Shown here in pieces: positions 7,447 to 16,115 of a DNA stretch of 37,917 nt (its first letter is position 1; the number at the start of each line of letters is the position of its first letter). This DNA comes from JBBAFM01 sp041655415 (GTDB lineage Bacteria > Bacillota > Clostridia > Peptostreptococcales > JAAYPU01), in contig CAYSBC010000012.1 of NCBI GenBank assembly GCA_964429195.1, positions 1 through 37,917 of the forward strand. The letters run 5' to 3'. A program made the translations under genes and the position numbers. Below the pieces are notes generated by a model. It saw nothing but the letters and a program-made list of their open reading frames with translations, had not been told where the DNA came from and made no database searches.

Positions 7447-9120
7447 GTGTTAGTAAAGGATCTTATGATTACAGATCTTATTGTAATTAATGAAGAAACA
7501 AGTATTGAAGATACGAAAAAGCTTTTAGTTGAAAAGAACATTGTGTCAGCTCCTGTTGTGAACACAAAGAATAAGCTGGAGGGTATCATTACAAAGGAGA
7601 TTATACTGAACGCTTTTCAAAATAATATGGACCCTTCTACACGTGTAAAAGATATCATGAGTCAAAACTATAATGTAGTAACAGAAAATGAGGATATCAA
7701 TATCATAAACACCATGCCAATGGAATACGGCCTTGTTACCAATGGGAATAACGAGATTATAGGAGCCATAAGAAAACGTTTTCTTATCGATAATTATTCA
7801 GATAAATTAGAGCAGGTCATCACGGAGCTTGAAACCATAATTAATTCAACCCAAAACGGAATAATAGCCATTAATCAGGAAGGCAATATAACGGTCTGCA
7901 ATTCTGCGGCAAAAGAAATCATTGGAATTCCGTTTGAAGAAAAGATAATAGGTGAGAANNNNNNNNNNNNNNNNNNNNNNNNNNNNNNNNNNNNNNNNNN
8001 NNNNNNNNNNNNNNNNNNNNNNNNNNNNNNNNNNNNNNNNNNNNNNNNNNNNNNNNNNGTTGTAGGTAAAATAATCTTTAAAAATGTGAATGAATTAGAG
8101 GATTTAAATAAAAGAATAAGGCAAGTTGAAGAAGAGTTAGAGCATTATAAGGATGAAATAAGTAAGCTTAATAATGCTAAATATGACCTTCATTCAATTA
8201 TTGGTGAAAGTAAAGAAATACGTTCTATTAAGTCCCTAGTTCGTAAGGTCGCCAATACAAATTCTAATGTTTTGATTTTAGGAGAAAGTGGTACCGGAAA
8301 AGAGCTGTTTGCCCATGCTATTCACAGCGAAAGCAATAGAAGGAAAAGACCTTTTATTCAGGTTAATTGCGCCGCAATTCCTAGCGAGCTCTTAGAATCC
8401 GAATTGTTTGGCTATGAAGCCGGCGCTTTTACGGGAGCGAAAAGAAACGGGAAAATTGGAAAATTTGAGGTAGCCAATGGTGGGACTATTTTTTTAGATG
8501 AGATTGGAGATATGCCCTTAGAAATGCAATCTAAATTGCTCAGGGTATTGCAAGAAAGAGAAATAGAAAGAGTTGGATCCAACATATCTAAGAAGATAGA
8601 TGTGCGGGTAGTCGTAGCAACCAATAGAGATTTGGAGGAGATGGTCAAAGAAAGAACATTCAGACTGGATCTTTACTATCGAATCAATGTTGTTACTATT
8701 AAGGTTCCTCCACTTAGAGAAAGAAAAGAAGATATCAGAGCTTTGGCAGAAAGCTTTGCTTATAGTCTGAGCTCTAAGTATAACAAAGGTGTTATCGGTA
8801 TTTCCAAGGAAGCGATGCGGATACTTGAAGAAAATGATTGGCCAGGGAATATAAGAGAATTAGAGAATGTTATTGAAAGAGCTATTAATATCATCGAAGA
8901 TGAAGATACAATCGAAATGAAACATTTTCCTACGCATTTAGTGGGAGAAGCTCAAATAAAAGAGATAAAACCTCTTAGGGTTTTGATGGATGAAGCGGAA
9001 AAAAGAATAATACTTCAATATTTAAGGTATTTTAAAAATAATAAGACAAAAACAGCTAAAGCATTGAATATAAGCCGAACAGCATTATATGAAAAAATAG
9101 AAAAGTATGAAAGTGAATAA
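7447..9120 (+). CDS. Sigma-54-dependent transcriptional activator (CBS pair-PAS-AAA+-HTH), with assembly gap
   Basis: This is an enhancer-binding regulator of about 557 residues as drawn. GTG at 7447 is the preferred start because GGAGGGTGG (7434-7442) lies just upstream; a TTG at 7432 would put that site inside the gene. The N-terminus is a CBS pair (about 1-115; VSAPVVNTKNKLEGIIT and LVTNGNNEIIGAIRK), then a PAS domain (from about 125; NGIIAINQEGNITVCNSAAKEIIG) broken by the N run 7959-8058, a coiled segment, AAA+ with Walker A GESGTGKE, sigma-54 loop GAFTGA, Walker B IFLDEIGD, and a Fis-type helix-turn-helix (KTAKALNISRTALYEKI). CBS pairs usually sense adenine nucleotides. The reading frame agrees on both sides of the gap, but the true length is unknown. 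Its own terminator follows at 9157, so the KAS/ligase genes downstream are not in one transcript with it. Confidence 0.92.
   Translation: MLVKDLMITDLIVINEETSIEDTKKLLVEKNIVSAPVVNTKNKLEGIITKEIILNAFQNNMDPSTRVKDIMSQNYNVVTENEDINIINTMPMEYGLVTNGNNEIIGAIRKRFLIDNYSDKLEQVITELETIINSTQNGIIAINQEGNITVCNSAAKEIIGIPFEEKIIGEXXXXXXXXXXXXXXXXXXXXXXXXXXXXXXXXXXVVGKIIFKNVNELEDLNKRIRQVEEELEHYKDEISKLNNAKYDLHSIIGESKEIRSIKSLVRKVANTNSNVLILGESGTGKELFAHAIHSESNRRKRPFIQVNCAAIPSELLESELFGYEAGAFTGAKRNGKIGKFEVANGGTIFLDEIGDMPLEMQSKLLRVLQEREIERVGSNISKKIDVRVVVATNRDLEEMVKERTFRLDLYYRINVVTIKVPPLRERKEDIRALAESFAYSLSSKYNKGVIGISKEAMRILEENDWPGNIRELENVIERAINIIEDEDTIEMKHFPTHLVGEAQIKEIKPLRVLMDEAEKRIILQYLRYFKNNKTKTAKALNISRTALYEKIEKYESE
7959..8058. 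other. Assembly gap (100 N) inside the PAS domain
   Basis: A run of exactly 100 N is the usual placeholder for a gap of unknown size. The missing piece is the second half of a PAS domain. From typical PAS spacing about 45 residues (around 135 bases) are expected here, so the real gap is probably somewhat longer than drawn. Confidence 0.95.
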
Positions 9121-9156
9121 GAATGGCAGAAAGCAAGTGTGCATCTAAGGGTAATA

Positions 9157-9223
9157 ATTCCTTGATGTCCGTGTCTTCCGTACCATTAACAGGAAGTGTT
9201 GGGCATCTAGGAATTTTCTTTTT
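9157..9223 (+). terminator. Rho-independent terminator after CBS-PAS regulator
   Basis: ATTCCTTGATGTCC (9157-9170) pairs imperfectly with GGGCATCTAGGAAT, with an inner CTTCC/GGAAG stem, followed by a T-rich run. It isolates the regulator from the KAS gene. Confidence 0.75.
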
Positions 9224-9274
9224 TACGTTCTAAAATAAAAAATATACAGCTAAAAAATTGTTTGAGGTGAGGAC

Positions 9275-10507
9275 GTGTTAAATAATCGTGTAGTAATAAC
9301 TGGAATGGGAGCGATTACACCTGTTGGAATCGGAGTACATTCTTATTGGGAAAATTTGATAAAAGGGCATAGCGGTATTGCCCCTATTACCCGTTTTGAT
9401 GCAGGTGAAGCACCGGTAAAAATTGCTGGTGAGGTAAAGAATTTTACTCCTGCTGATTTTATGACTAAAAAACTAGCAGGGCAAACAGATATTTTCGCGC
9501 AGTTTGCGTTGGTTGCAGCTGCGGAGGCTATAAAGAATAGTAAACTGAACGTAGCGCCGGAGCGCATCGGGATTGTTCTGGGGACGGCTCTGTCTGGTAT
9601 TTCTACTTCCACAGATGCCCAAGATCAGCTTACGAATACAGGAGGTTATCGTGTTAGTCCTCGTGTGGTCCCCAATATTCTTGGCAATATTGCAGCAGCT
9701 CATATCGGGATTGTCAATGATTTAAGAGGTCCCAGCCTGACAGTGACCACAGCATGTTCCTCAGGAGCAGATGCAATTGGAATAGCTTCCATGATGTTAA
9801 AGATGGGGCAAGCCGATGCAGTGGTTGCGGTAGGAGCAGAGGCACCTATTTGTAGGTTGATGATTGGGAGCCTTGCAGCATCCCGCGCCCTTACCCAGAA
9901 TAATGAGGAACCAGAAAAGGCATCTCGCCCCTTTGATTTTAAAAGAGATGGTTTTGTTATGGGGGAAGGTGGTGGGGCTCTTGTATTAGAAACCTTAGAT
10001 TCTGCTCAAAAGAGAGACGCTGATATTCTTGCCGAGCTTTTAGGCTATGGCAATAGTTCCGATGCCTACCACATTACTGCTCCTCATCCAAAAGGGAGAG
10101 GTGAAATTACATGCATGGAGAAGGCTTTGGCACAAGCTGGGTTATCCCCTTCTCAAGTTGAACACATCAATGCCCATGGAACATCCACCTCTAAGGGAGA
10201 CAGAGTAGAAACCCAGTCCCTTAAGACAATCTTTGGCCAGGATGCAAAGAATATTCCAGTCAGTGCCACGAAAAGTGCTACCGGACATATGATGGGAGCC
10301 GGAGGTGTTACAGAACTTATTGCCTGTATTCAGGTCATTCGTGAGGGAATGTTGCCACCAACACTGAACTATGAAGTACCTGATCCTCACTGTGATCTTG
10401 ATTACGTACCAAACCAAGCTAGAAGAGCAAATATAAGTATTGCCATGTCAAACTGTTTTGGATTCGGCGGGCAGAATGCTTCTTTAATCGTAGGTAAATA
10501 TAAGTAG
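9275..10507 (+). CDS. fabF: Beta-ketoacyl-[ACP] synthase II-type condensing enzyme (FabF-like)
   Basis: This thiolase-fold enzyme (410 residues, the family's usual length) condenses malonyl-ACP with an acyl primer. GTG at 9275 is supported by GAGGTGAGG just upstream. The catalytic triad is complete: cysteine in TTACSSGADAIG (about residue 163), histidine in NAHGTSTSKGD (about 303), and lysine/histidine in KSATGHMMGAGG (about 335-340); the C-terminal NCFGFGGQNASL loop is also intact. It should therefore be active. It is not in a fatty-acid (fab) gene cluster and no ACP gene is visible nearby. It is followed after 35 bases by an AMP-forming acyl ligase, so it may serve a side pathway such as a specialised lipid or polyketide. 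This gene and the next look less AT-rich than their neighbours, which could mean transfer, but I did not measure it. Confidence 0.92.
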   Translation: MLNNRVVITGMGAITPVGIGVHSYWENLIKGHSGIAPITRFDAGEAPVKIAGEVKNFTPADFMTKKLAGQTDIFAQFALVAAAEAIKNSKLNVAPERIGIVLGTALSGISTSTDAQDQLTNTGGYRVSPRVVPNILGNIAAAHIGIVNDLRGPSLTVTTACSSGADAIGIASMMLKMGQADAVVAVGAEAPICRLMIGSLAASRALTQNNEEPEKASRPFDFKRDGFVMGEGGGALVLETLDSAQKRDADILAELLGYGNSSDAYHITAPHPKGRGEITCMEKALAQAGLSPSQVEHINAHGTSTSKGDRVETQSLKTIFGQDAKNIPVSATKSATGHMMGAGGVTELIACIQVIREGMLPPTLNYEVPDPHCDLDYVPNQARRANISIAMSNCFGFGGQNASLIVGKYK

Positions 10508-10542
10508 AATTTATAATAAATAACGAGAAAGGGTGGTTCCTC

Positions 10543-12210
10543 TTGAAAGAGAATCAATACACATACGATATCAGTATGTTCAAGGAAACTTTTGAATACG
10601 AATTCACATATATCAATGGTTTTATGCGCAATGTGCACAGATTTGCCAATGCGCCTGCTTTAATATGTCCCTTGCGGAATAGAACTTGGAGTTATGCAGA
10701 ATTAAATAAGGAGGTTAATAAGCTAGCTCATGCTCTGTTGGAAGATGGGATAGGAAAGAATGATGTAGTGACCTATCAATTATTAAATTCAGCAGAATTT
10801 ATCTATTGTTTTCTAGCTCCTCAAAAGCTTGGTGCTATTCATAATCCAATCAATTTCAGACTTTCTCCCGGAGAAACTGCCTATATTATCGACGACAGTA
10901 AGCCTGCAGTATTTCTTTATGATGCAGAGGTAAAGGAAGATGTTTTGCAGGCATTAACTATGGCTAAACATCAGCCGAAGCGCCTCATCATGGTGGATAT
11001 ATTTGGGGAAGCAGAATTCATACCGGAGGGTCATATTTCTTATGATGAATATGTGAGGGAGAAGTCTATAGAAAATCCGAAGATAGAACGACCTAAGCAC
11101 ATTTATGATGAAAATACAAGGCTATATACTTCAGGAACCACGGGAATGCCTAAGGGTATTCCGTTAAATAATATCAATGATGTACTCTCTGCCCATGATG
11201 TGGCCATGCACTTCCCTTTAAATCCAACCGACATTACCATGAATATGAGCCCCTGGTTCCACCGGGGAGGTCTCCATTCGGGAGGTCCTATTCCGGTACT
11301 TTATGTAGGTGGGAAGATAGTCGTTATGCGGCGATTTAATCCAAGGACTACTATAGAGTATATAGAAAAGTATGGAATAAACTTTATTACAGGTGCTCCA
11401 ACCATGTTGAAAATGCTGTATAATGAGATTCAAAAGAATCCTGCAGATTTGTCTTCTTTGAAAGGGATTATTACCATGGGTGCACCATTCGAAAAAGAGG
11501 ATTGTATAAAATATTTGAACACTCTTTCGCCTCATATATTCAATGGCTATGGTACTACAGAAGCTTTCTGGAATACCTTCCTACGACCTTTTGATTTGCC
11601 CCACATGTCAGGAACCGGTGGGCGGTCTTGTACGGATGATGATGTGGCGGTAGTAAAAATTTATGAAGATCGAAAGGCTGAGCCGGATGATTTTGTAGCT
11701 AAGGATAATAAAGAGGTAGGAGAAATTATTGTTAAATCACCGGCCAAGTCTGCTTATGCCTATATTAACAACGATCAAGAGGCGGGAAGAGTATTTCATA
11801 AAGGTTGGATTTACATAGGTGATCTGGGGACCTGGGATGAAAATGAATTCATAACGATAGTAGGACGAAAAAATGATATGATTATTTCTTCAGGGGAAAA
11901 TATTCATCCGGTACAGATTGAAGAAATATTGAACCAGCATCCTAAAGTGCAGGAATCTATAGTGGTTGGCGTTCCGGATAAGCTGAGGGGGGAAGCGGTA
12001 GTGGCCTATATAATAAAGGCGGATCCATCTCTTACCACTAAAGAACTGAGGGATTTCTGTCATGAGCATCCCATGATGCCAAAATATAAAAAGCCTCGCT
12101 TCTACCGCTTTGTGGAGGAATTTCCTTATACGGCAACGGGGAAGAAAAAACACTTTGAAGTAAGAATAATGGCTTTAGAGGATCAGGAAAAAGGAAGGTT
12201 AAAAAGATAA
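10543..12210 (+). CDS. AMP-forming acyl-CoA synthetase / fatty-acid ligase
   Basis: This ANL-superfamily enzyme (555 residues) activates a carboxylic acid as acyl-AMP and passes it to CoA or a carrier thiol. The start is TTG 10543 with GGGTGG at 10531-10536; no ATG lies near the conserved N-terminus. Core motifs run in order: YTSGTTGMPKGIP (P-loop, about 190), GYGTTEAFW (about 335), YIGDLGTWDENEFITIVGRKND (hinge, about 425-445) and the catalytic-lysine region YTATGKKKHFEVR (about 530). The specificity region cannot be read for substrate; length and motifs fit medium/long-chain acyl ligases. It pairs with the upstream condensing enzyme. An assembly gap begins 39 bases after the stop. Confidence 0.9.
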   Translation: MKENQYTYDISMFKETFEYEFTYINGFMRNVHRFANAPALICPLRNRTWSYAELNKEVNKLAHALLEDGIGKNDVVTYQLLNSAEFIYCFLAPQKLGAIHNPINFRLSPGETAYIIDDSKPAVFLYDAEVKEDVLQALTMAKHQPKRLIMVDIFGEAEFIPEGHISYDEYVREKSIENPKIERPKHIYDENTRLYTSGTTGMPKGIPLNNINDVLSAHDVAMHFPLNPTDITMNMSPWFHRGGLHSGGPIPVLYVGGKIVVMRRFNPRTTIEYIEKYGINFITGAPTMLKMLYNEIQKNPADLSSLKGIITMGAPFEKEDCIKYLNTLSPHIFNGYGTTEAFWNTFLRPFDLPHMSGTGGRSCTDDDVAVVKIYEDRKAEPDDFVAKDNKEVGEIIVKSPAKSAYAYINNDQEAGRVFHKGWIYIGDLGTWDENEFITIVGRKNDMIISSGENIHPVQIEEILNQHPKVQESIVVGVPDKLRGEAVVAYIIKADPSLTTKELRDFCHEHPMMPKYKKPRFYRFVEEFPYTATGKKKHFEVRIMALEDQEKGRLKR

Positions 12211-12249
12211 AATTAAAGGCAAGAAATAAAAATAACCATTTAGAAGGAT

Positions 12250-12349
12250 NNNNNNNNNNNNNNNNNNNNNNNNNNNNNNNNNNNNNNNNNNNNNNNNNNN
12301 NNNNNNNNNNNNNNNNNNNNNNNNNNNNNNNNNNNNNNNNNNNNNNNNN
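12250..12349. other. Assembly gap (100 N) between ligase and cell-wall cluster
   Basis: This is a fixed 100-N placeholder of unknown true length. From the ligase stop (12210) to 12717 no gene is supported: besides the gap there is AT-rich sequence, a candidate TTGACA at 12507-12512 with no good -10, and the hairpin at 12581-12623. A further gene hidden in the gap cannot be excluded. Confidence 0.95.
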
Positions 12350-12580
12350 CTCATAGCATATACAAGAATAAATCATGAATAATAACAGAATGAAAGACAT
12401 TGATAATCAATGTAAACCAAAAAGGACAAAGTATTGACCAAACAAAATCTATTTTGTAAGGGATTATGAACAACAATTTCACAGCATGAAATTCAATTGT
12501 CATCAATAATTGACATGATTCATCTAAATCTGTTTTAAATTTGAATAAATTTAAAAATAAATAAGTCATTGCCATGACGT

Positions 12581-12630
12581 AAAGAACACACTGCTTACCT
12601 ATTAGGAAGGAGATGTGTTCTTTATCTTTT
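12581..12630 (+). terminator. Stem-loop, probable terminator
   Basis: AAAGAACACA (12581-12590) pairs perfectly with TGTGTTCTTT (12614-12623), with a second inner stem (CTTACCTA with TTAGGAAG, one bulge), followed by ATCTTTT. It may end whatever lies upstream across the gap, or act as a leader structure for the gene at 12718. The A-run on its left side makes the reverse orientation possible as well. Confidence 0.6.
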
Positions 12631-12717
12631 GCCTAAAGTATTGATTCTATAACAAGCCTTACTCTCATATGATAAAGAAAGAACCAAAAATCGATTATTA
12701 AAAGTCCGGGTGAATTT

Positions 12718-13974
12718 ATGAAAATAGTACTTTTGATTGTTACGATCATTTTCTTTTTAGGAGGATGTAAGGTCCACAAAGCAGAGAACTTTGTAGAGGA
12801 TAATCAGATTGTTATCAATATTGCCGACATTGGAATCGGTGAAGATGCTGAGATTTTTGAGGGGGGTTTTATAGATATTAATCTGGTAGGTGGACAAATT
12901 ATCGACGAATACAACACAATAGTTCCAGAGCTTTTGCAGGTTAATTTGAAATACAAGAACTACTTGGTCAATTATGACTATGTAGTAGCCAATGGAAGTG
13001 TGAATATACGAGAGGCCCCTAATGTTCAATCTAATGTTATTAAAAAGACAGCTTATTATGAAAAGATAAACTTATTGGAAACAGTAACAGGTGAATATTT
13101 GGAAAACTACAAGAATGATAAATGGTGTCATGTTTATTGGTGGGATAATCAAGGCGAAAAACATTTTGGTTTTGTATCTTCTTCAGTTGTTAGAATTAGA
13201 ACCTTTAGATTTGATGAAATGTATGAAGAATTATTAGCTGTAGAAGGATATACTCAAAATGCTGAAATAACCTATATTAATAATTATAAAAACAGATCAG
13301 GTGAAGCCCCTTTATATCAAGGTAAAGGGTTTGATAAACATGGAGTAAGAAGATTTCAAAGCGCACCGGGGTATACGGATTTATCGAACAAGGATGAGTT
13401 TATTTATATAGAGGACGGTACACTTGTTAAGGTAATCTCGAAGACAAACGGTTACTATAAAGTTAAGGTTCTAAAAAATAATGTGACAGCATTTGTTCCG
13501 GAAAAATACATTAAAAACTCTTTAAGGTTGAAACAATTGACAAAAGCCATTGTCATTGATGTCAAAAATCAAAATGAAGGCGTATTTGAAAAAAAGAACG
13601 ACCAATGGACGTTAATATCGAACACTTTAGCCACCACAGGGGCTAATGAAGAGTATAAATTAGAAACACCACCCGGCTATTACTTTGCGATAGAAAAGAA
13701 ATCAAAATTCTTATATTTAGACGATATAACAAAAAAGGTATCCGGATACGCTCCTTATGCCATTCGTTTTACCGGGGGTACCTACATACATGGAGTACCA
13801 GTGGCTTATAAAAAAGATGGAAATAAATTAATCGATCCGGGGCATATTGAATATTCTGGGACAATAGGAACATCACCTTTGTCTCATCGATGTGTTCGTA
13901 ATTATACCTCTCATGCCAAGTTTCTATACGATTGGGTAGATATTCAAAATACGGCCGTAATCGTTATCCATTAA
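12718..13974 (+). CDS. Lipoprotein with SH3-like domain and L,D-transpeptidase (YkuD) domain
   Basis: This secreted, membrane-anchored protein of 418 residues probably forms 3-3 crosslinks in peptidoglycan. The signal peptide is hydrophobic (VLLIVTIIFFLGG) with a lipobox LGGC, the lipidated cysteine being residue 17. A bacterial SH3-like domain follows (about 88-155; GSVNIREAPNVQSNVIKK then GFVSSSVV). A second SH3-like segment lies at about 230-265 (GTLVKVISKTNGYYKVKV). The C-terminal YkuD domain (about 275-418) has both catalytic blocks, HGVP and SPLSHRCVRN, with the nucleophilic cysteine in the second. It opens a three-gene cell-wall cluster with 14154 and 15587. Confidence 0.9.
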   Translation: MKIVLLIVTIIFFLGGCKVHKAENFVEDNQIVINIADIGIGEDAEIFEGGFIDINLVGGQIIDEYNTIVPELLQVNLKYKNYLVNYDYVVANGSVNIREAPNVQSNVIKKTAYYEKINLLETVTGEYLENYKNDKWCHVYWWDNQGEKHFGFVSSSVVRIRTFRFDEMYEELLAVEGYTQNAEITYINNYKNRSGEAPLYQGKGFDKHGVRRFQSAPGYTDLSNKDEFIYIEDGTLVKVISKTNGYYKVKVLKNNVTAFVPEKYIKNSLRLKQLTKAIVIDVKNQNEGVFEKKNDQWTLISNTLATTGANEEYKLETPPGYYFAIEKKSKFLYLDDITKKVSGYAPYAIRFTGGTYIHGVPVAYKKDGNKLIDPGHIEYSGTIGTSPLSHRCVRNYTSHAKFLYDWVDIQNTAVIVIH

Positions 13975-14030
13975 ATCCCATTTGAATTTGAGAAAAATTA
14001 TAGAAATAGAGTGAAATAAGTCGAAATAGA

Positions 14031-14039
14031 TGGTATAAT
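14031..14039 (+). promoter_or_regulatory. Extended -10 promoter before lipoprotein gene
   Basis: TGG followed by TATAAT (14034-14039) makes an extended -10; there is no good -35. It lies 115 bases before the start at 14154, with a hairpin between them. Confidence 0.5.
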
Positions 14040-14055
14040 AGCAATGAGATTTCAT

Positions 14056-14090
14056 AAATGACATTTCCACCATGAAGTGTCATTTTATTT
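14056..14090 (+). terminator. Stem-loop between L,D-transpeptidase and glycoside-hydrolase-like genes
   Basis: AAATGACATTT (14056-14066) pairs with AAGTGTCATTT (14075-14085), 11 bp including one G-U, with loop CCACCATG and a T-rich tail. It may be the terminator of the upstream gene. Because it lies downstream of the -10 at 14034 it could also attenuate the next gene. Confidence 0.55.
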
Positions 14091-14153
14091 AGTGGTAAAG
14101 GTTGATTTGCATGAAAAAATCTTGTTTAAATATATCAATCAGGGAGTAATAAT

Positions 14154-15563
14154 ATGAAAAAGACAGTTGTATGGGGTTTGGTTTTAATGGTAGCATTATC
14201 GATGTCCATGATTTCGGGTTGCACCGAAAGCCATGTTGAAGAGGATGTAGCTATAGGAATTGTAGAGTCCGAGAGGAGACCCTATGATGAAAATAGCATC
14301 CGTTTCACTAAAGATAAAGTTAATTTATACAGTGAAAAATCGAATGAAAGTGATATTCTTGGAGAATTAATAAAATTCTCTAAACTGGAGTTAATAGAAA
14401 CAGAAGACGAGGGCGAAGCCTTGTGGAGTTTGGTTCATTATGCTGTAGGCAATGAATTCGTAGAAGGCTATGTATCTTCGGATCAAATTATCAAGAACAT
14501 AGGCCAGGATTTTAGAAAGGGCTACACGGATTTGGATTACATGCCTAAACATAAGGTGGAGAATTATACAAATAACCCAAGACAGCAGGTAAGAGCTCTT
14601 TATGTATCCTTAAACAGTGCTGTGGGCAATATCGATAAATATATACAGATAGCCAATGATACAAAGGTTAATGCTTTTGTTATTGATGTAAAAAATGACC
14701 TTGGTTATACTTTGTTCGAAATGGAAGTTGCCGAAAAGTTTAGTCCTATGGCAAATAAGGGGCCCAAAATAAAGGATATTGAACAGTTTATGCAGAAATT
14801 GAAAGAAAATGAAATTTACACTATTGCCAGGGTTGTTACTTTTAAAGATACCTTATATGCTCAGAACTTTCCTGAAAGAGGCACTGTTTACAGGGACTCG
14901 GGTGCTTTATATCAAAGCAGGGATAAACTCTATTGGGGAAGTCCTTACGATAGGCAGTTTTGGGAATATAACATTGAGATTGCAAAGGTAGCTGCTGATG
15001 TTGGTTTCAATGAAATACAATTTGATTATGTTCGATTTCCAGATGCAACAGCAAGTACAAATGCGAAATTAAATTTCAGAAATGAATTGGATGAAACGAA
15101 GGCCGAGTGTATTCAAAATTTCTTAAAAGAGGCTTATGAGGTTATTTCAGAAAAAGAAGTTTATGTTGCAGCAGATTTGTTTGGACTTGTTGGTACAGTA
15201 GCCGACGATATGGGAATAGGTCAGCATTGGGAATCCATCAGTAATGTGATAGATTTCGTGTGCCCAATGATGTATCCGAGTCATTATGGGAAGTATAATT
15301 ACGGGCTTCCTGTACCGGATCAATTCCCCTATGAAACAGTCTATTACTCTACAGAAGACTCCATTGAAAGGAATATGAACATTGCTACTCCGGCCGCTAT
15401 AAGACCTTGGATTCAAGATTTTACTGCAACATGGGTTCCTGGGTATATTCGATACGGGGATGCGGAACTATTAGCTCAAATAAAAGCACTGGAAGATCTC
15501 GATATTCATGAATATATGCTATGGAATGCGGGCAATAATTATCATACAAATGCATTAAAATAG
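14154..15563 (+). CDS. Lipoprotein with SH3-like domain and putative glycoside hydrolase domain (DUF4015)
   Basis: This predicted surface lipoprotein has 469 residues. The signal peptide ends in lipobox ISGC (cysteine at 23). An SH3-like region (about 55-110; DKVNLYSEKSNESDILGEL to EGYVSSDQI) is followed by a TIM-barrel-like domain from about 140 to the end, with RALYVSLNSAV, VNAFVIDVKNDLGYTLF, FNEIQFDYVRFPD, VYVAADLFGLVG and DFVCPMMYPSHYGKYNYG. These are hallmarks of the DUF4015 family, related to alpha-amylase-like or endo-glycosidase barrels. Acidic residues after beta-strands (IDVKND, QFDYVRFPD) are candidate catalytic positions. The substrate is probably a cell-wall glycan, inferred from the L,D-transpeptidases on both sides. 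Catalytic activity for this family is poorly documented. Confidence 0.85.
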   Translation: MKKTVVWGLVLMVALSMSMISGCTESHVEEDVAIGIVESERRPYDENSIRFTKDKVNLYSEKSNESDILGELIKFSKLELIETEDEGEALWSLVHYAVGNEFVEGYVSSDQIIKNIGQDFRKGYTDLDYMPKHKVENYTNNPRQQVRALYVSLNSAVGNIDKYIQIANDTKVNAFVIDVKNDLGYTLFEMEVAEKFSPMANKGPKIKDIEQFMQKLKENEIYTIARVVTFKDTLYAQNFPERGTVYRDSGALYQSRDKLYWGSPYDRQFWEYNIEIAKVAADVGFNEIQFDYVRFPDATASTNAKLNFRNELDETKAECIQNFLKEAYEVISEKEVYVAADLFGLVGTVADDMGIGQHWESISNVIDFVCPMMYPSHYGKYNYGLPVPDQFPYETVYYSTEDSIERNMNIATPAAIRPWIQDFTATWVPGYIRYGDAELLAQIKALEDLDIHEYMLWNAGNNYHTNALK

Positions 15564-15586
15564 AGGAGAGGCTTGAAAGAGATAAA

Positions 15587-16054
15587 ATGGAAAAGGATGT
15601 CACCATAAGAATATATAAGAATGACAGAAGACTAGAGCTTTATGAGAATAATGTCTTAACATACGCATGCAAAATTGGGCTTGGATTTTCTCCTAAGGGG
15701 CATAAAATGAGAGAGGGAGATGGGAAAACACCTGAAGGTGAATACTATATCTGTGTAAAGAATGGTGATAGTAAATTTACCCTCTTTTTAGGCATAAGTT
15801 ACCCTAATAAAAAGGATGCGGAAGTAGCTCTTGCAAAAAAGTTTATCAGTCAGGAGGACTACCAAAGTATTGTGGAGTATATAGATTCTGGAAAACGACC
15901 GAGTTGGGCAACACCTTTAGGTGGAGAAATTGGAATACATGGTAAGGGAAGTAAATTTGACTGGACTGCAGGATGCATTGCCCTTGAAGATGAAGATATA
16001 AAAATAATATGGGAAAAAGCTGAGATAGGAACACCCGTCGAAATATACAAATAA
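15587..16054 (+). CDS. L,D-transpeptidase (YkuD/ErfK family), no signal peptide
   Basis: This is a compact YkuD-domain protein of 155 residues. The catalytic blocks are IGIHGKG (about 115) and TAGCIALEDED (about 130), with cysteine in the second. The first residues (MEKDVTIRIYKNDRRLELYENN) start the domain directly and carry no signal or membrane segment; no in-frame start exists further upstream that would add one. Family members normally act outside the membrane, so it is either exported unconventionally, released on lysis, or active on intracellular precursors. The gene begins 23 bases after the glycoside-hydrolase-like gene, with GGAGAGG at 15565-15571, and is likely co-transcribed with it. 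Confidence 0.85.
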   Translation: MEKDVTIRIYKNDRRLELYENNVLTYACKIGLGFSPKGHKMREGDGKTPEGEYYICVKNGDSKFTLFLGISYPNKKDAEVALAKKFISQEDYQSIVEYIDSGKRPSWATPLGGEIGIHGKGSKFDWTAGCIALEDEDIKIIWEKAEIGTPVEIYK

Positions 16055-16115
16055 AAGTGTTTATTTGTATATTTTTGTTTTTACATGAAAAGGCATATCC
16101 TTTTTTACAGGAGTA

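Noticed and set aside
9121..9274. Sigma-54 promoter before the KAS gene
   Set aside because: GGCA sequences occur but no TTGC-like -12 at the right distance; the region is better explained by the regulator's terminator.
12351..12575. A 74-codon hydrophobic open frame on the minus strand next to the assembly gap
   Set aside because: No ribosome site before its ATG, leucine/phenylalanine bias expected from AT-rich sequence read backwards, and it overlaps the candidate TTGACA element.
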